This document shows positions 29,069 through 37,897 of a stretch of DNA of 64,000 bases, in pieces (the first letter of the stretch is position 1; the number at the start of each line of letters is the position of its first letter). Below the pieces are notes generated by a model. That model made no database searches, was not told where the DNA came from, and worked only from the letters and a program-made list of their open reading frames with translations. The stretch is from Sporomusaceae bacterium FL31 (GTDB lineage Bacteria > Bacillota > Negativicutes > DSM-1736 > Dendrosporobacteraceae): NCBI GenBank assembly GCA_003990955.1, contig BIFV01000002.1, forward strand, positions 1 to 64,000. Reading direction: 5' to 3'. Made by a program: the position numbers and the translations under genes.

Positions 29069-29461
29069 ATGTATAAACTGATTATTGGAAATGTAAGAAT
29101 AACAGTAGCTGATGATAGCATCGGACGTAATGAATCTACTGCTGCTGCCAGACAAGCAATCACTGCAGCGAGTCAGCAGGGGAAACTACTAAGCCATGTT
29201 GAAGTAACATTAGGCGATTCCGGACTTGATGTTAAAACAACAGAAAAGATAGGAAGCAAAGTTGCACGCAAAACAATTAAGCAAAGTATGTTAGATGGTA
29301 TGAATCTAGCGATAAAAGAAAAACTCTATCCCACCGGAACCTTTAGCAACAAAGAAGTTTGGTATGATGCTGATACCGGCCAGGAATGGCGTGGCAGCGA
29401 AGTTGATAGCGCACGCAGTGATTTGCTCGCTAAATTCGGAGAGTGGATGAAGACAGTTTGA
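29069..29461 (+). CDS. Hypothetical protein, 130 aa
   Basis: Protein I do not recognise. It is hydrophilic, without signal peptide or membrane segment. It begins MYKLIIGNVRITV and ends with a WRGSEVDSARSDLLAKFGEWM helix; the middle is Ala/Ser/Thr-rich. The ATG at 29069 has GAGGAGG 6-7 bases upstream; an in-frame start five codons earlier lies before that signal. It is a single gene divergent from leuS with its own terminator. Codon use and the clean RBS and terminator say it is a real gene; no function is offered. Confidence 0.75.
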   Translation: MYKLIIGNVRITVADDSIGRNESTAAARQAITAASQQGKLLSHVEVTLGDSGLDVKTTEKIGSKVARKTIKQSMLDGMNLAIKEKLYPTGTFSNKEVWYDADTGQEWRGSEVDSARSDLLAKFGEWMKTV

Positions 29462-29530
29462 AGATATGTTAACGGTATTTGATTCGGCTTACGATTGCAA
29501 TATCAATATTCATAGAATACGAAACCAATA

Positions 29531-29567
29531 AAGCAAGTAGAATGATCACTAATTCTACTTGCTTTTT
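29531..29567 (+). terminator. Terminator of the 130-aa gene
   Basis: GCAAGTAGAAT / ATTCTACTTGC stem, loop about 8 bases, then TTTTTCT. Confidence 0.88.
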
Positions 29568-29605
29568 CTATTGACCTAATTAGAAAAATCCGATGAAATC
29601 ATAAA

Positions 29606-29650
29606 AGAATAATCAGCGCTTGCCGTACAAGTACAAGCGCTGATTATTCT
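29606..29650. terminator. 17-bp perfect hairpin, probable terminator of the TlpA gene
   Basis: Perfect 17-bp inverted repeat (AGAATAATCAGCGCTTG and its complement) around an 11-base loop. T-rich tails lie on both sides, so it can act in either direction. It lies between two convergent genes. The 301 bases between the 130-aa gene and the TlpA gene hold no other recognisable element besides these two hairpins. Confidence 0.75.
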
Positions 29651-29763
29651 TGTTTTTGTCATAAAACAAATTGCGAATTTTCCTTATATCTCCTATAATA
29701 TTAGACAATACTAATAAAATTCAAATTATACCTAATAAACCACAATAATATCTTTATCATCAT

Positions 29764-30273
29764 TTATATTTTATTCAACACAGCTTCCAATTCACTCTTT
29801 GTCACAGTTCCAGCCTTTCGGTATTGTATAATTCCATGCTTGTCAATTACCACCGTAGTCGGAATAGCATTGATTTGAAATATTTTGGCTATTCCCCCGT
29901 CACGATCGAGCAGAACTGGAAAAACCAGCTGATTGGTATGAATATAATCATTTACTTTTGCTGGAGATTCCTGAATGTTTATAGCATAAAAGGCAATAGC
30001 CTGTTTGTATCCCTGATAAAACTGATTTAATTCTGGCATTTCTTCGCGACAAGGAGGGCACCATGTCGCCCAAAAATTAATAACGGTAACAGTCGGTTGC
30101 TTGCCGATCGTTTTTGCCTGACCATCAAGTGTATTCAACGTAAACTCAGGTGCTTTTTTTCCCACGGTTACCCCCGTGCCTGTATTTTGTTCAACTTGCT
30201 TATCTGCATTTAGCATGACCAGTGCAAGTATTGCAATACCAACGAGAACACCCATAACCAGTTTTGTCTTCAT
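29764..30273 (-). CDS. TlpA/ResA-type thioredoxin-like protein
   Basis: 169-aa membrane-anchored thiol:disulfide oxidoreductase facing outside the cytoplasm. N-terminal hydrophobic anchor at residues 4-22, then a TlpA fold with FWATWCPPCREEMPEL (active site CPPC). The cis-Pro region is NAIPTTVVIDKHG. ResA-like proteins keep apocytochrome or other exported protein cysteines reduced; here no cytochrome-assembly gene is adjacent, so the client is unknown. AGGAGGGC lies before the ATG. It is divergent from lgt. Confidence 0.88.
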   Translation of the reverse strand: MKTKLVMGVLVGIAILALVMLNADKQVEQNTGTGVTVGKKAPEFTLNTLDGQAKTIGKQPTVTVINFWATWCPPCREEMPELNQFYQGYKQAIAFYAINIQESPAKVNDYIHTNQLVFPVLLDRDGGIAKIFQINAIPTTVVIDKHGIIQYRKAGTVTKSELEAVLNKI

Positions 30274-30367
30274 AATTGCCCTCCTCTATCCCAATTGCAC
30301 GCTTCAGTATATAAGCATGTAAGAATACTGTAATACTAATTTAACAAATTTTTTCCTTGGAGGCTAT

Positions 30368-31150
30368 ATGCATCAATATCTTTTTTTCATTGGTGATTTT
30401 CCAATTAGAGCTTATGGACTTATTCTAAGCTTAAGCATCATTTTAGCAACCGGCACTGCCTATTTTTTGGCAAAACAAGATGGCCGCTGGCATGACCATA
30501 TCCCTGATATGGGAATTTATTGCGGACTTGCAGGTATAGTTGGTGCACGTTTGTGGGATGTGTTTTTCTTCGATTGGGACTACTACAGTCATCACTTATT
30601 GGAAATCCCGTTTGTCTGGCAAGGTGGTATGGCTATTCAAGGCGGCGTATTATTAGGTGTCGTTGCTGGCTACATCTATACCAAACGCAACAATATCGAC
30701 ACTTGGGCTTTTGCTGATATTGTTGCACCAGCCATTATATTAGGTCAGGCGATTGGCCGTACCGCCAATTTATTAAACGGTGATGCTTTTGGAAATCCTA
30801 CCGGAGGTTCTTTCGGCATTATCTATCCAGCAACAACACTCGCTTACCAGGTCTATGGCAATCAGCCTTTATGGCCAGCTGAAATTTGGGAAGGTCAGAT
30901 CGACGTAATCATTTTTGCCATTCTGCTTATTTTCCGGACAACCTCGCACGCAAAAGGTCAAGTGTTTATTCTATATGCAGTTTTATATTCCATCGCCCGC
31001 TTCTTCTTAGAATTTCTCCGTGGGGATTATGGCACATTAATGTGGGGCTTAAAATCGGCCCAATTGACCAGTCTTCTTGTAATCATTGTTGGATTCTTAC
31101 TATTTTTGTGGTGTGGTTTAAGAAAAAATCAGCCTGTTAAAGCCAGATAA
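30368..31150 (+). CDS. lgt: Prolipoprotein diacylglyceryl transferase
   Basis: 260-aa integral membrane enzyme that transfers diacylglycerol from phosphatidylglycerol to the Cys of lipoprotein precursors. It has the Lgt signature around GQAIGRTANLLNGDAFGNPTGG, the N-terminal FPIRAYGLILSLSI and the C-terminal ARFFLEFLRGDYG with its conserved Arg/Glu. About seven membrane segments are visible and the length is typical. TTGGAGG lies 6-7 bases before the ATG. Confidence 0.95.
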   Translation: MHQYLFFIGDFPIRAYGLILSLSIILATGTAYFLAKQDGRWHDHIPDMGIYCGLAGIVGARLWDVFFFDWDYYSHHLLEIPFVWQGGMAIQGGVLLGVVAGYIYTKRNNIDTWAFADIVAPAIILGQAIGRTANLLNGDAFGNPTGGSFGIIYPATTLAYQVYGNQPLWPAEIWEGQIDVIIFAILLIFRTTSHAKGQVFILYAVLYSIARFFLEFLRGDYGTLMWGLKSAQLTSLLVIIVGFLLFLWCGLRKNQPVKAR

Positions 31151-31272
31151 CGCTGATTAACTTCCTTATAATATAAATACAAATTGTCCACGAGTAATAT
31201 ACAAAGATCAAGTTTACTGCAAAAATAAAATATGGTACATTCTTATTATTAACGATATATTCGGAGGCATTT

Positions 31273-31929
31273 ATGAATAAAATTCGTATTATAATAGCTG
31301 ATGATCATGCCGTACTAAGGTCTGGGCTGAAAGCTTTACTTAGCTATACCCCCCAGTTTGACGTTATCGGCGAGGCAGGCGATGGTCTAACTGCCATCAA
31401 AATGGTAGAAGAAAATAATCCTGATATTTTAATACTTGACCTTTCAATGCCCGGAATGAACGGTGTAGAGTGTATCAAGGAAATACGTTCCCGTGGTTTA
31501 TCGTGTCGTATCCTTGTGCTTACGATGTATGACGACGAAGAATACATTAAAGAAGTTATGCGCTCTGGCGCTGACGGCTATGTTTTGAAAAAATCAGCGG
31601 ACACAGAGTTAATTGAAGGCATTATTAAAATTTATTCTGGCAAAAAATATCTGAATGAAACCATCTCACAAACACTCATCGATAGTTTGCTTCGAACTGC
31701 TACAAATGAGCCGGAAGGCACCAATCCTTATATTTTATTAAGCATTCGCGAACGTGAAGTACTACGTTTTCTTGCAAAAGGTCATACTAATAGCGAAATT
31801 GCCGATATGTTATCACTCAGTCCCAAGACTGTCGATACCTATCGCTCGCGAATCATGAGTAAACTAAATTTGCGTAAAAAGTCTGAACTAGTCAACTATG
31901 CAATGCAGCATAAATTGATCAACACCTAA
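31273..31929 (+). CDS. NarL/FixJ-family response regulator
   Basis: 218-aa two-component regulator. The receiver domain has the acidic pocket DD at residues 10-11, the phospho-acceptor Asp56 (ILILDLSMPG), a conserved Thr/Met region and Lys (VLKKSAD). The C-terminal LuxR-type helix-turn-helix is REREVLRFLAKGHTNSEIADML, then SPKTVDTYRSRIMSKL. GGAGGC precedes the ATG. It lies directly upstream of glcD-glcF with a strong terminator between. A HisKA_3 kinase of the matching class is convergent to glcF, and the two are probably a pair controlling hydroxy-acid oxidation. Confidence 0.93.
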   Translation: MNKIRIIIADDHAVLRSGLKALLSYTPQFDVIGEAGDGLTAIKMVEENNPDILILDLSMPGMNGVECIKEIRSRGLSCRILVLTMYDDEEYIKEVMRSGADGYVLKKSADTELIEGIIKIYSGKKYLNETISQTLIDSLLRTATNEPEGTNPYILLSIREREVLRFLAKGHTNSEIADMLSLSPKTVDTYRSRIMSKLNLRKKSELVNYAMQHKLINT

Positions 31930-31950
31930 CCCATATGAAAGTATGAATTT

Positions 31951-32007
31951 AAATGCCGTAAGAAATAGCCCCTTCTTATTGTAGGGGGATTTCTTACGGC
32001 ATTTTAC
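31951..32007 (+). terminator. Terminator of the response-regulator gene
   Basis: AAATGCCGTAAGAAAT..CCCC stem of about 21 bp with its complement at 31984-32005 and a trailing TTTT. Confidence 0.9.
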
Positions 32008-32111
32008 ACTGAATACCCGATTTACTTCTCTAACTAAAAAGGACAAAATATAACATAGCGATAATTTTTTCAATATTATTAAATTTTTTTTGTAGAGGGG
32101 TATGAAAAGAA

Positions 32112-33494
32112 ATGCAAACCACCCAAATTGAAGCTTTAAAGAAAATAGTTGGGCAAGACCATGTACTAACCACTCCTGAGGATCTATACACTTATTCTTA
32201 TGATGCAACACCTGGTCATGCACACATGCCAGATGCTGTTGTTATTCCTGGCACTACCCAAGAAGTTTCCGAAATTATGAAGTTTGCCAATGAGAACAAA
32301 ATCCCTGTTTACACTCGTGGTTCAGGTACAAACTTAAGTGCTGGTACCGTACCAACCAAAGGCGGCATTGTACTTTTAATGACCCGCTTTAATAAAATTG
32401 AAGAAGTAGACTTAGAAAACTTAGTTGCTACCGTTCAGGTAGGAGTAATCGTTTCTGATTTAAATGATGAAGTAGCGAAAAATGGTCTTATCTATCCACC
32501 AGACCCAGGTACAGTAGCCACTGCTACATTAGGCGGCACGATTTCTGAGAATGCCGGCGGTCTGCGTGGTCTTAAATATGGCGTTTCCAAACACTATGTA
32601 ATGGGTCTGGAAGTCGTTCTAGCCAATGGTGATATCCTGAAAACCGGCGGTAAAAACGTTAAAGACGTTTCCGGTTATGACATGACAAAACTATTCACTG
32701 GCGCTGAAGGCACTTTAGGTGTTTTGACTAAAGCTATTGTAAAACTGGTACCAGCTCCTGAAGCTAAGAAAAGCATGATGGCTATCTTTAAAGATCTTGA
32801 TGATGCTGGTAGAGCCGTTTCCGGTATTGTTGCCGCTAAAATCATCCCTGCAACCTTGGAAATCATGGACAATGCGACTATTCGCACTGTAGATGATTAT
32901 GCAAAAATCGGACTACCTCTTGATGCCGAAGCTATTTTGTTAATTGAGGTAGATGGTATTCCTGAGGTTGTTGAAAAAGAAGCAACAAAAGTTATGGAAG
33001 TATTGAAATCTAACAATGCTGCTGAAGTTCAAATTGCTAAAACCGATGCAGAACGTGATCAATTATGGGCTGCCCGTCGTGCGGCGCTGCCAGCATTGGC
33101 TAAACTTCGCCCTACCACTTATGTTGAAGATGCAACCGTTCCACGCAGCCAGGTTCCTGCATTCCTTAAAGCTGTAAAAGAAATTTCTGCAAGAAACAAT
33201 GTAACAATTGGCACTTTCGGTCATGCTGGCGACGGCAATATGCATCCAACAATTGTTTGTGACCTGCGTAACAAAGAAGAAATGGAACGCGTTTATAAAG
33301 CAATGGATGAAATGTTTAAAGCTGCAGTTGAACTGAATGGCACACTGAGCGGTGAACATGGTATTGGCTTAGGCAAATTGCCTTGGATGGAATACCAACA
33401 TGGTACACAAGGTATGAATGCTATGAAAGCTATTAAACGCGCACTTGACCCTAACCTTATTTTAAATCCTGGTAAACTAGTGGGAGAGTGTTAA
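32112..33494 (+). CDS. glcD: FAD-binding 2-hydroxyacid oxidase subunit (GlcD/D-lactate dehydrogenase type)
   Basis: 460-aa flavoprotein of the GlcD / D-lactate dehydrogenase family. It oxidises glycolate, lactate or a similar 2-hydroxyacid, passing electrons to the Fe-S partner encoded next. FAD-binding type 4 domain: PVYTRGSGTNLSAGTVP, YPPDPGTVATATLGG, ENAGGLRGLKYG. C-terminal FAD-oxidase domain: TFGHAGDGNMHPT and LSGEHGIG with the substrate-binding His and Glu. The substrate cannot be fixed from sequence. The stop and glcF start are one base apart, so the pair forms a complex. Confidence 0.9.
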   Translation: MQTTQIEALKKIVGQDHVLTTPEDLYTYSYDATPGHAHMPDAVVIPGTTQEVSEIMKFANENKIPVYTRGSGTNLSAGTVPTKGGIVLLMTRFNKIEEVDLENLVATVQVGVIVSDLNDEVAKNGLIYPPDPGTVATATLGGTISENAGGLRGLKYGVSKHYVMGLEVVLANGDILKTGGKNVKDVSGYDMTKLFTGAEGTLGVLTKAIVKLVPAPEAKKSMMAIFKDLDDAGRAVSGIVAAKIIPATLEIMDNATIRTVDDYAKIGLPLDAEAILLIEVDGIPEVVEKEATKVMEVLKSNNAAEVQIAKTDAERDQLWAARRAALPALAKLRPTTYVEDATVPRSQVPAFLKAVKEISARNNVTIGTFGHAGDGNMHPTIVCDLRNKEEMERVYKAMDEMFKAAVELNGTLSGEHGIGLGKLPWMEYQHGTQGMNAMKAIKRALDPNLILNPGKLVGEC

Positions 33495-33495
33495 C

Positions 33496-34812
33496 ATGAC
33501 TAAACAAATTACAGCGAGCGACATAAACGCTCATGATAAAGAGTTGTTAAACGACTTACAGGATGCTTTAGCAAACTGTATGAAATGCGGCAACTGCATG
33601 GCTGTTTGTCCTATCTATAAAGAAACCAGCAAAGAATCTTCCGTAGCGCGTGGCAAATTAGCGCTGATGGAAGCTGTTTTAAACGGCACACTGCCGATCA
33701 GTGCTGGATTTGATACTGCCATGGCAAAATGTCTAAACTGTAAATCCTGTACTTTCAAATGTCCATGCGGTGTAAAAGCAGACGAACTCATTCTTCGTGG
33801 TCGCCAAGCTGCTGTCAAATCCCGTGGCTTGCACCCTATCAAGAAAAACGTATTCAGATTGCTGCGCAATCGCCAACTGTTTGATTTCGCTCTCAAAATG
33901 GGTGGTACTTTTGGGCCTCTGACCTTCAAAAAAATCCCTGGAAAAATGGCTGCCGTTTCCCGTTTCCCAATGCCTGGTATGGATGCTAAACGCGCAACAG
34001 CGCCAATATCCTCTTCACCACTGCGCAGCCAATATCCAGAAGTTATCAAAGTCGCCAACCCTAAATTCAAAGCAGCCTTCTTCACTGGTTGTACCATCAA
34101 CTATATGTACACCGATGTTGGAGAGTCTGTCATAAACGTTTTAAAAGAAAACGATGTAGAAGTTGTCATTCCTGGCACACAACATTGCTGTGGTACTCCA
34201 GTTTATGTATCCGGTGATGTAGATTTAGCTAAAGAAATGGCTAAAAAGACCATCGAAACTTTCGAGAAATTTAATGTCGACTATATTATCGGTGCTTGTG
34301 GTTCTTGTACTGAAGCCCTTAAAGAATACCCACATTGGCTCCATGATGATAAAGAATGGCATGCCCGTGCAGAAAAACTGGCGAAAAAGACATTTGAGAT
34401 CAGTGAATTTTTAGTGGATGTATTGGATTTCCGCAAAGATACACTGGGCCCAGTAAACGCTACTGTAACCATGCATGACCCTTGTCACATGGTTCGCGGC
34501 TTGAAAATTACTAAACAACCGCGCGAAGTCTTAAAAGCTATTCCTGGTCTTAAATTCGTGGAAATGAAAGACTGCGACCGCTGCTGTGGATCAGGTGGTT
34601 CTTTCAGCTTAGCTAACTATGACTTATCCCGTCAAATCAACGATAAAAAAGTAGCTAATATTGCTAATACCAAGGCTGATATTGTCGCAACAAGCTGTGG
34701 TACCTGCCGGATGCATATCCAAGATGGTATCTTGCAAAACGATATGAATCAAGATGTTGTTCATACTGTTCAATTGCTTGACCGTGCTTATAAAGCTGGT
34801 AAAAGCAAATAA
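33496..34812 (+). CDS. glcF: Iron-sulfur hydroxyacid oxidase subunit (GlcF type)
   Basis: 438-aa partner of the flavoprotein upstream. Two [4Fe-4S] motifs lie at the N-terminus (CMKCGNCMAVCP and CLNCKSCTFKCPCG). Two CCG domains follow, with TQHCCGTP and CDRCCGSGGSF cysteine clusters, as in heterodisulfide-reductase-like electron acceptors. It takes electrons from the FAD subunit and hands them to the quinone pool or another carrier. The start follows the glcD stop directly, with GGGAGAG inside the glcD end. Confidence 0.9.
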   Translation: MTKQITASDINAHDKELLNDLQDALANCMKCGNCMAVCPIYKETSKESSVARGKLALMEAVLNGTLPISAGFDTAMAKCLNCKSCTFKCPCGVKADELILRGRQAAVKSRGLHPIKKNVFRLLRNRQLFDFALKMGGTFGPLTFKKIPGKMAAVSRFPMPGMDAKRATAPISSSPLRSQYPEVIKVANPKFKAAFFTGCTINYMYTDVGESVINVLKENDVEVVIPGTQHCCGTPVYVSGDVDLAKEMAKKTIETFEKFNVDYIIGACGSCTEALKEYPHWLHDDKEWHARAEKLAKKTFEISEFLVDVLDFRKDTLGPVNATVTMHDPCHMVRGLKITKQPREVLKAIPGLKFVEMKDCDRCCGSGGSFSLANYDLSRQINDKKVANIANTKADIVATSCGTCRMHIQDGILQNDMNQDVVHTVQLLDRAYKAGKSK

Positions 34813-34823
34813 TACTAAAATGC

Positions 34824-34862
34824 AAAAGCGTATTTGGTTTTTACCAAATACGCTTTTTTTTC
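34824..34862 (+). terminator. glcF terminator, overlapping the end of the kinase gene
   Basis: AAAAGCGTATTTGG / CCAAATACGCTTTT stem, 6-base loop, then eight T residues. The stop codon of the convergent histidine-kinase gene (34841-34843) lies in the loop. Confidence 0.93.
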
Positions 34863-35938
34863 TTCTTTTGCTTTAAAGGAATTTCTGCTAATATATCGGT
34901 TCCTTTACCTAAAACAGATCTCACTGAAAAAACTCCATCAAAAAGTTCGACTCGTTCCTTCATACCGAAAATCCCCAAACACTTATCACTGTTTGACTGT
35001 TCGGTAAGATCTGGGTTAAAGCCCACTCCATTATCACTCACTGTAAGTCTGAGCTTTTGCCGCTGTTGACGCAATACAACCTGAACATTACTAGCCTGCG
35101 CATGCTTAGCAATATTGGTTAAAGCTTCCTGCAAAATACGATACATGGTAATTTCGACTTCAGGCAAAAATCGTTGCTCACGCGATAAATTAACAAAATC
35201 AATATCAACAGCAATGTTATATTGCTGCGAATAATTATCGACATATTTCTGAGCGGCTACAACCAACCCTAAATCATCAAGCAACAACGGCCGTAATTCA
35301 ACAGCAAGATGATGTACTGCTTCCAACGTTCCGGCAACCAAATCACGCATTCGAATAATTTGTTCACGTTCAGCCGTACTGTGCACAAGTTCAGCCAATA
35401 CCCTTAAGCCAACAATGATTGAGGTAAGCGATTGGCTTGTTTCGTCATGCAATTCACGGGAAATCTTTTTGCGCTCTTCTTCTTGAATGCTGATGATTTT
35501 ATTAACAAAAATAGTTTGCAGCTCTCTTTTTTCCTTTAGGGCAATCATGAGTTTCTCGCGATTGGCGTTCGATTCCAGCGCTGCCTCAACAAACCTTGCT
35601 GCTAACCGGGCATACGGTGCTGCTGTTTCCGGATCACCAGTAACACCAATTACACCAACGCAACGATCGGCAAAGATGATGGGGACATTAACACCTCGTC
35701 TAACACCACGTAATCGGATTTCATCTTCTGCGCTAACCGAAAACTCCTGAATTTTTCCTGCAGTGAGCCGCTGAGCTGCTGCCTCGTGTACCTGTCCAAC
35801 TCTTTCCTTACTGAAAGATGCTATAATCACTCCACGATCATCCGTTATATTAACATTCTTCTTAAGTTCGCACGCAACGATATCAACAAGAGATTGCGCA
35901 AACTTGGGATCCAGGCTTTGAAATTCTTCTTTAGCCAA
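34841..35938 (-). CDS. Histidine kinase with sugar-diacid recognition domain
   Basis: 365-aa soluble kinase. Residues about 10-130 match the CdaR-type diacid-recognition domain (LVDIVACELKKNVNITDDRGVII, VGQVHEAA, GVIGVTGDPE). A HisKA_3 dimerisation domain with phospho-acceptor His (ISRELHDETSQSL, near 160) and a HATPase_c with DNGVGF and GIFGMKER follow. No membrane segment is seen, so it senses a cytoplasmic ligand, probably a hydroxy or dicarboxylic acid. The last residues (QKKKKKRIW) are encoded by the glcF terminator. Its likely partner is the NarL-type regulator at 31273. Confidence 0.88.
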   Translation of the reverse strand: MAKEEFQSLDPKFAQSLVDIVACELKKNVNITDDRGVIIASFSKERVGQVHEAAAQRLTAGKIQEFSVSAEDEIRLRGVRRGVNVPIIFADRCVGVIGVTGDPETAAPYARLAARFVEAALESNANREKLMIALKEKRELQTIFVNKIISIQEEERKKISRELHDETSQSLTSIIVGLRVLAELVHSTAEREQIIRMRDLVAGTLEAVHHLAVELRPLLLDDLGLVVAAQKYVDNYSQQYNIAVDIDFVNLSREQRFLPEVEITMYRILQEALTNIAKHAQASNVQVVLRQQRQKLRLTVSDNGVGFNPDLTEQSNSDKCLGIFGMKERVELFDGVFSVRSVLGKGTDILAEIPLKQKKKKKRIW

Positions 35939-36037
35939 ACCATCACCACCGTATTTTCTATTAACTTAATATTATCGTTTTTGCTTTATGCCGTCAATGA
36001 ACTGTCTATCTGAAAAAAACAATATGCTTAAATTCCA

Positions 36038-36066
36038 TTGACAATGGGCATTTCCTCATATAAAAT
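36038..36066 (+). promoter_or_regulatory. Promoter of the lysine-riboswitch transcript
   Basis: TTGACA (36038-36043), 17-base spacer, TAAAAT (36061-36066), followed within 20 bases by the riboswitch. Confidence 0.75.
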
Positions 36067-36084
36067 ATAATTTGGTTAAATACG

Positions 36085-36319
36085 CGTGATGCATAGAGGT
36101 GCGAATATTATCAGTATGCACAAGAAGCCGCAAGCGATGATTTGTGCAGAAAGGAATATTCGCCGAAGCAGAACTTTGCGCAAAGTTTTGCTGGTTTTAT
36201 ATCGAATAGGTATAAAACTGTCGCCTGAGAATGCCAGTTTCAGGTGAAGAGCTATCTCACACAGGCGATTATGTATTGATTACAATGATCGGCCGTGAGA
36301 ATAGCTCACGGCCTTTTTT
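36085..36319 (+). promoter_or_regulatory. Lysine riboswitch (L box) with terminator
   Basis: The leader contains the L-box landmarks in order: GAGGTGCGAAT, ATCAGTA, GCAGAAAGGAA, TTCGCCGAAGC, TTGCTGG, ACTGTC, TGAGAATGCCAGTT and GAGCTATCTCACA. The expression platform is a GGCCGTGAG / CTCACGGCC terminator at 36291-36313 followed by seven T residues. With lysine bound, transcription of the downstream permease should stop. Confidence 0.93.
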
Positions 36320-36399
36320 ATTTCGTGGTAGCTCTTAGCTGGCAATGATCACATCTGACTATCACCCTTAACCGCAAGTAAATTTTAGGAGGTCCTATT

Positions 36400-37821
36400 G
36401 TGAGCGTTGTAAATACAACTAATCTTTGTCCTGAAAAAAAAGGACTTAAACGCGACATGAAGTCGCGCCACTTAATGATGATTTCGATTGGTGGTACAAT
36501 TGGAACGGGGTTATTTCTAGGTTCTGGACAGACCATTAACCAAGCAGGTCCTTTTGGAGCAATATTAGCCTACCTTGTCGGTGGTTTAATCATGTACATG
36601 GTACTGCTTTGTCTAGCCGAATTAACTGTGGCAATGCCAGTTTCCGGCTCTTTCCAAAGCTATGCCTCCCGCTTTATATCCCCTGGTGCTGGTTTTACAA
36701 CAGGCTGGCTGTATTGGATAAACTGGGCAATTTGTATAGCCGCAGATTTTACTGCAGCCGGCATCATTATGCATAGCTGGTTTCCGCAGGTTGACACCTG
36801 GATTTGGTGTGCAATATTTGCAATTGCCCTGGCATTACTGAATCTTGTTTCAGTAAAAGCCTATGGTGAAGCCGAGTTTTGGTTTGCTGGAATTAAGGTT
36901 GCTGCAATTGTTGGCTTCATTATTGCCGGTGCAGGTCTAATCTTCGGCTTCTCAGGCCATGAAGGCTCTATTGGCCTCTCGAACTTCCATACCAGCACAG
37001 GTCTTTTCCCTAATGGATTTGGCGCTGTCTTTCTCACCATGATTGCTGTCGTCTACTCATTCCAAGGTGCAGAACTAGTAGGGATTGCAGCAGGCGAATG
37101 TGAGAATCCCAGTAAAAATGTTCCTCGGGTCATTCGTGGCATCACTGCACGTATTATTATATTTTATGTATTAGCTATGACTATCCTTGCTGGAACAATT
37201 CCCTGGCAAGAAGCTGGTGTGCTAGAAAGTCCTTTTGCGCATGTATTTGGCCGCCTAGGCATTCCTATTGCAAAAGACATCATGAGTTTTGTTGTGCTAA
37301 CCTCTGCCCTCTCAGCGGGTAATTCAGCTTTGTATGCCTGCTCTCGCCTGCTTTGGTCGATGTCAAAGGAAGGGTTAGCACCAACCTGGTTAGGCAAACT
37401 GAACGCAAGTGGTGTCCCTTTTAATGGTGTAATCATTACTCTTATTCTCGCATGCCTATCACTGCTAACAGAAAGCTTTGCTGCAGATACCGTATATTTA
37501 TGGTTAATGTCCAGTACAGGTCTGACAGGCTGCTTGATCTGGATTATTATAGCCTGGTGTCAAATCAATTTCCGTAAAGAATTTAAAAGCCTTGGCGGAA
37601 AAGTATCTGATTTGGGCTTTCGCACTCCACTCTACCCATTAATTCCAATTTTAGCTATTGTCCTAAATATCGGCGTTATTGTCAGTCTATATTTTGACGA
37701 ATCCCAACGGATTGTTATTTATACAGGTTTACCAGCACTTGTATTACTTTATCTATATTATGTTTTATTTCATAAAAAGCCTGCAACCCAACTGCCTGAT
37801 TCACCTCATTTGAAATCCTAA
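36400..37821 (+). CDS. lysP: Lysine-specific APC-family permease (LysP-like)
   Basis: 473-aa amino-acid permease of the APC family with about 12 membrane segments. The N-terminal KRDMKSRHLMMISIGGTIGTGLFLGSG block and the SVVYSFQGAELVGIAAGE region are typical of the LysP/AAT branch. The lysine riboswitch immediately upstream makes lysine the likely substrate; from protein sequence alone arginine, histidine or aromatic acids could not be excluded. The start is a GTG with AGGAGGT about 6 bases upstream. A single gene under riboswitch control. Confidence 0.92.
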   Translation: MSVVNTTNLCPEKKGLKRDMKSRHLMMISIGGTIGTGLFLGSGQTINQAGPFGAILAYLVGGLIMYMVLLCLAELTVAMPVSGSFQSYASRFISPGAGFTTGWLYWINWAICIAADFTAAGIIMHSWFPQVDTWIWCAIFAIALALLNLVSVKAYGEAEFWFAGIKVAAIVGFIIAGAGLIFGFSGHEGSIGLSNFHTSTGLFPNGFGAVFLTMIAVVYSFQGAELVGIAAGECENPSKNVPRVIRGITARIIIFYVLAMTILAGTIPWQEAGVLESPFAHVFGRLGIPIAKDIMSFVVLTSALSAGNSALYACSRLLWSMSKEGLAPTWLGKLNASGVPFNGVIITLILACLSLLTESFAADTVYLWLMSSTGLTGCLIWIIIAWCQINFRKEFKSLGGKVSDLGFRTPLYPLIPILAIVLNIGVIVSLYFDESQRIVIYTGLPALVLLYLYYVLFHKKPATQLPDSPHLKS

Positions 37822-37897
37822 ACTTACCATAGACCGCATCCCCCCTCCGCATGTTATAATCTTATGTAAACTTTTTTTTAGGAGACGGAGGCGGATT

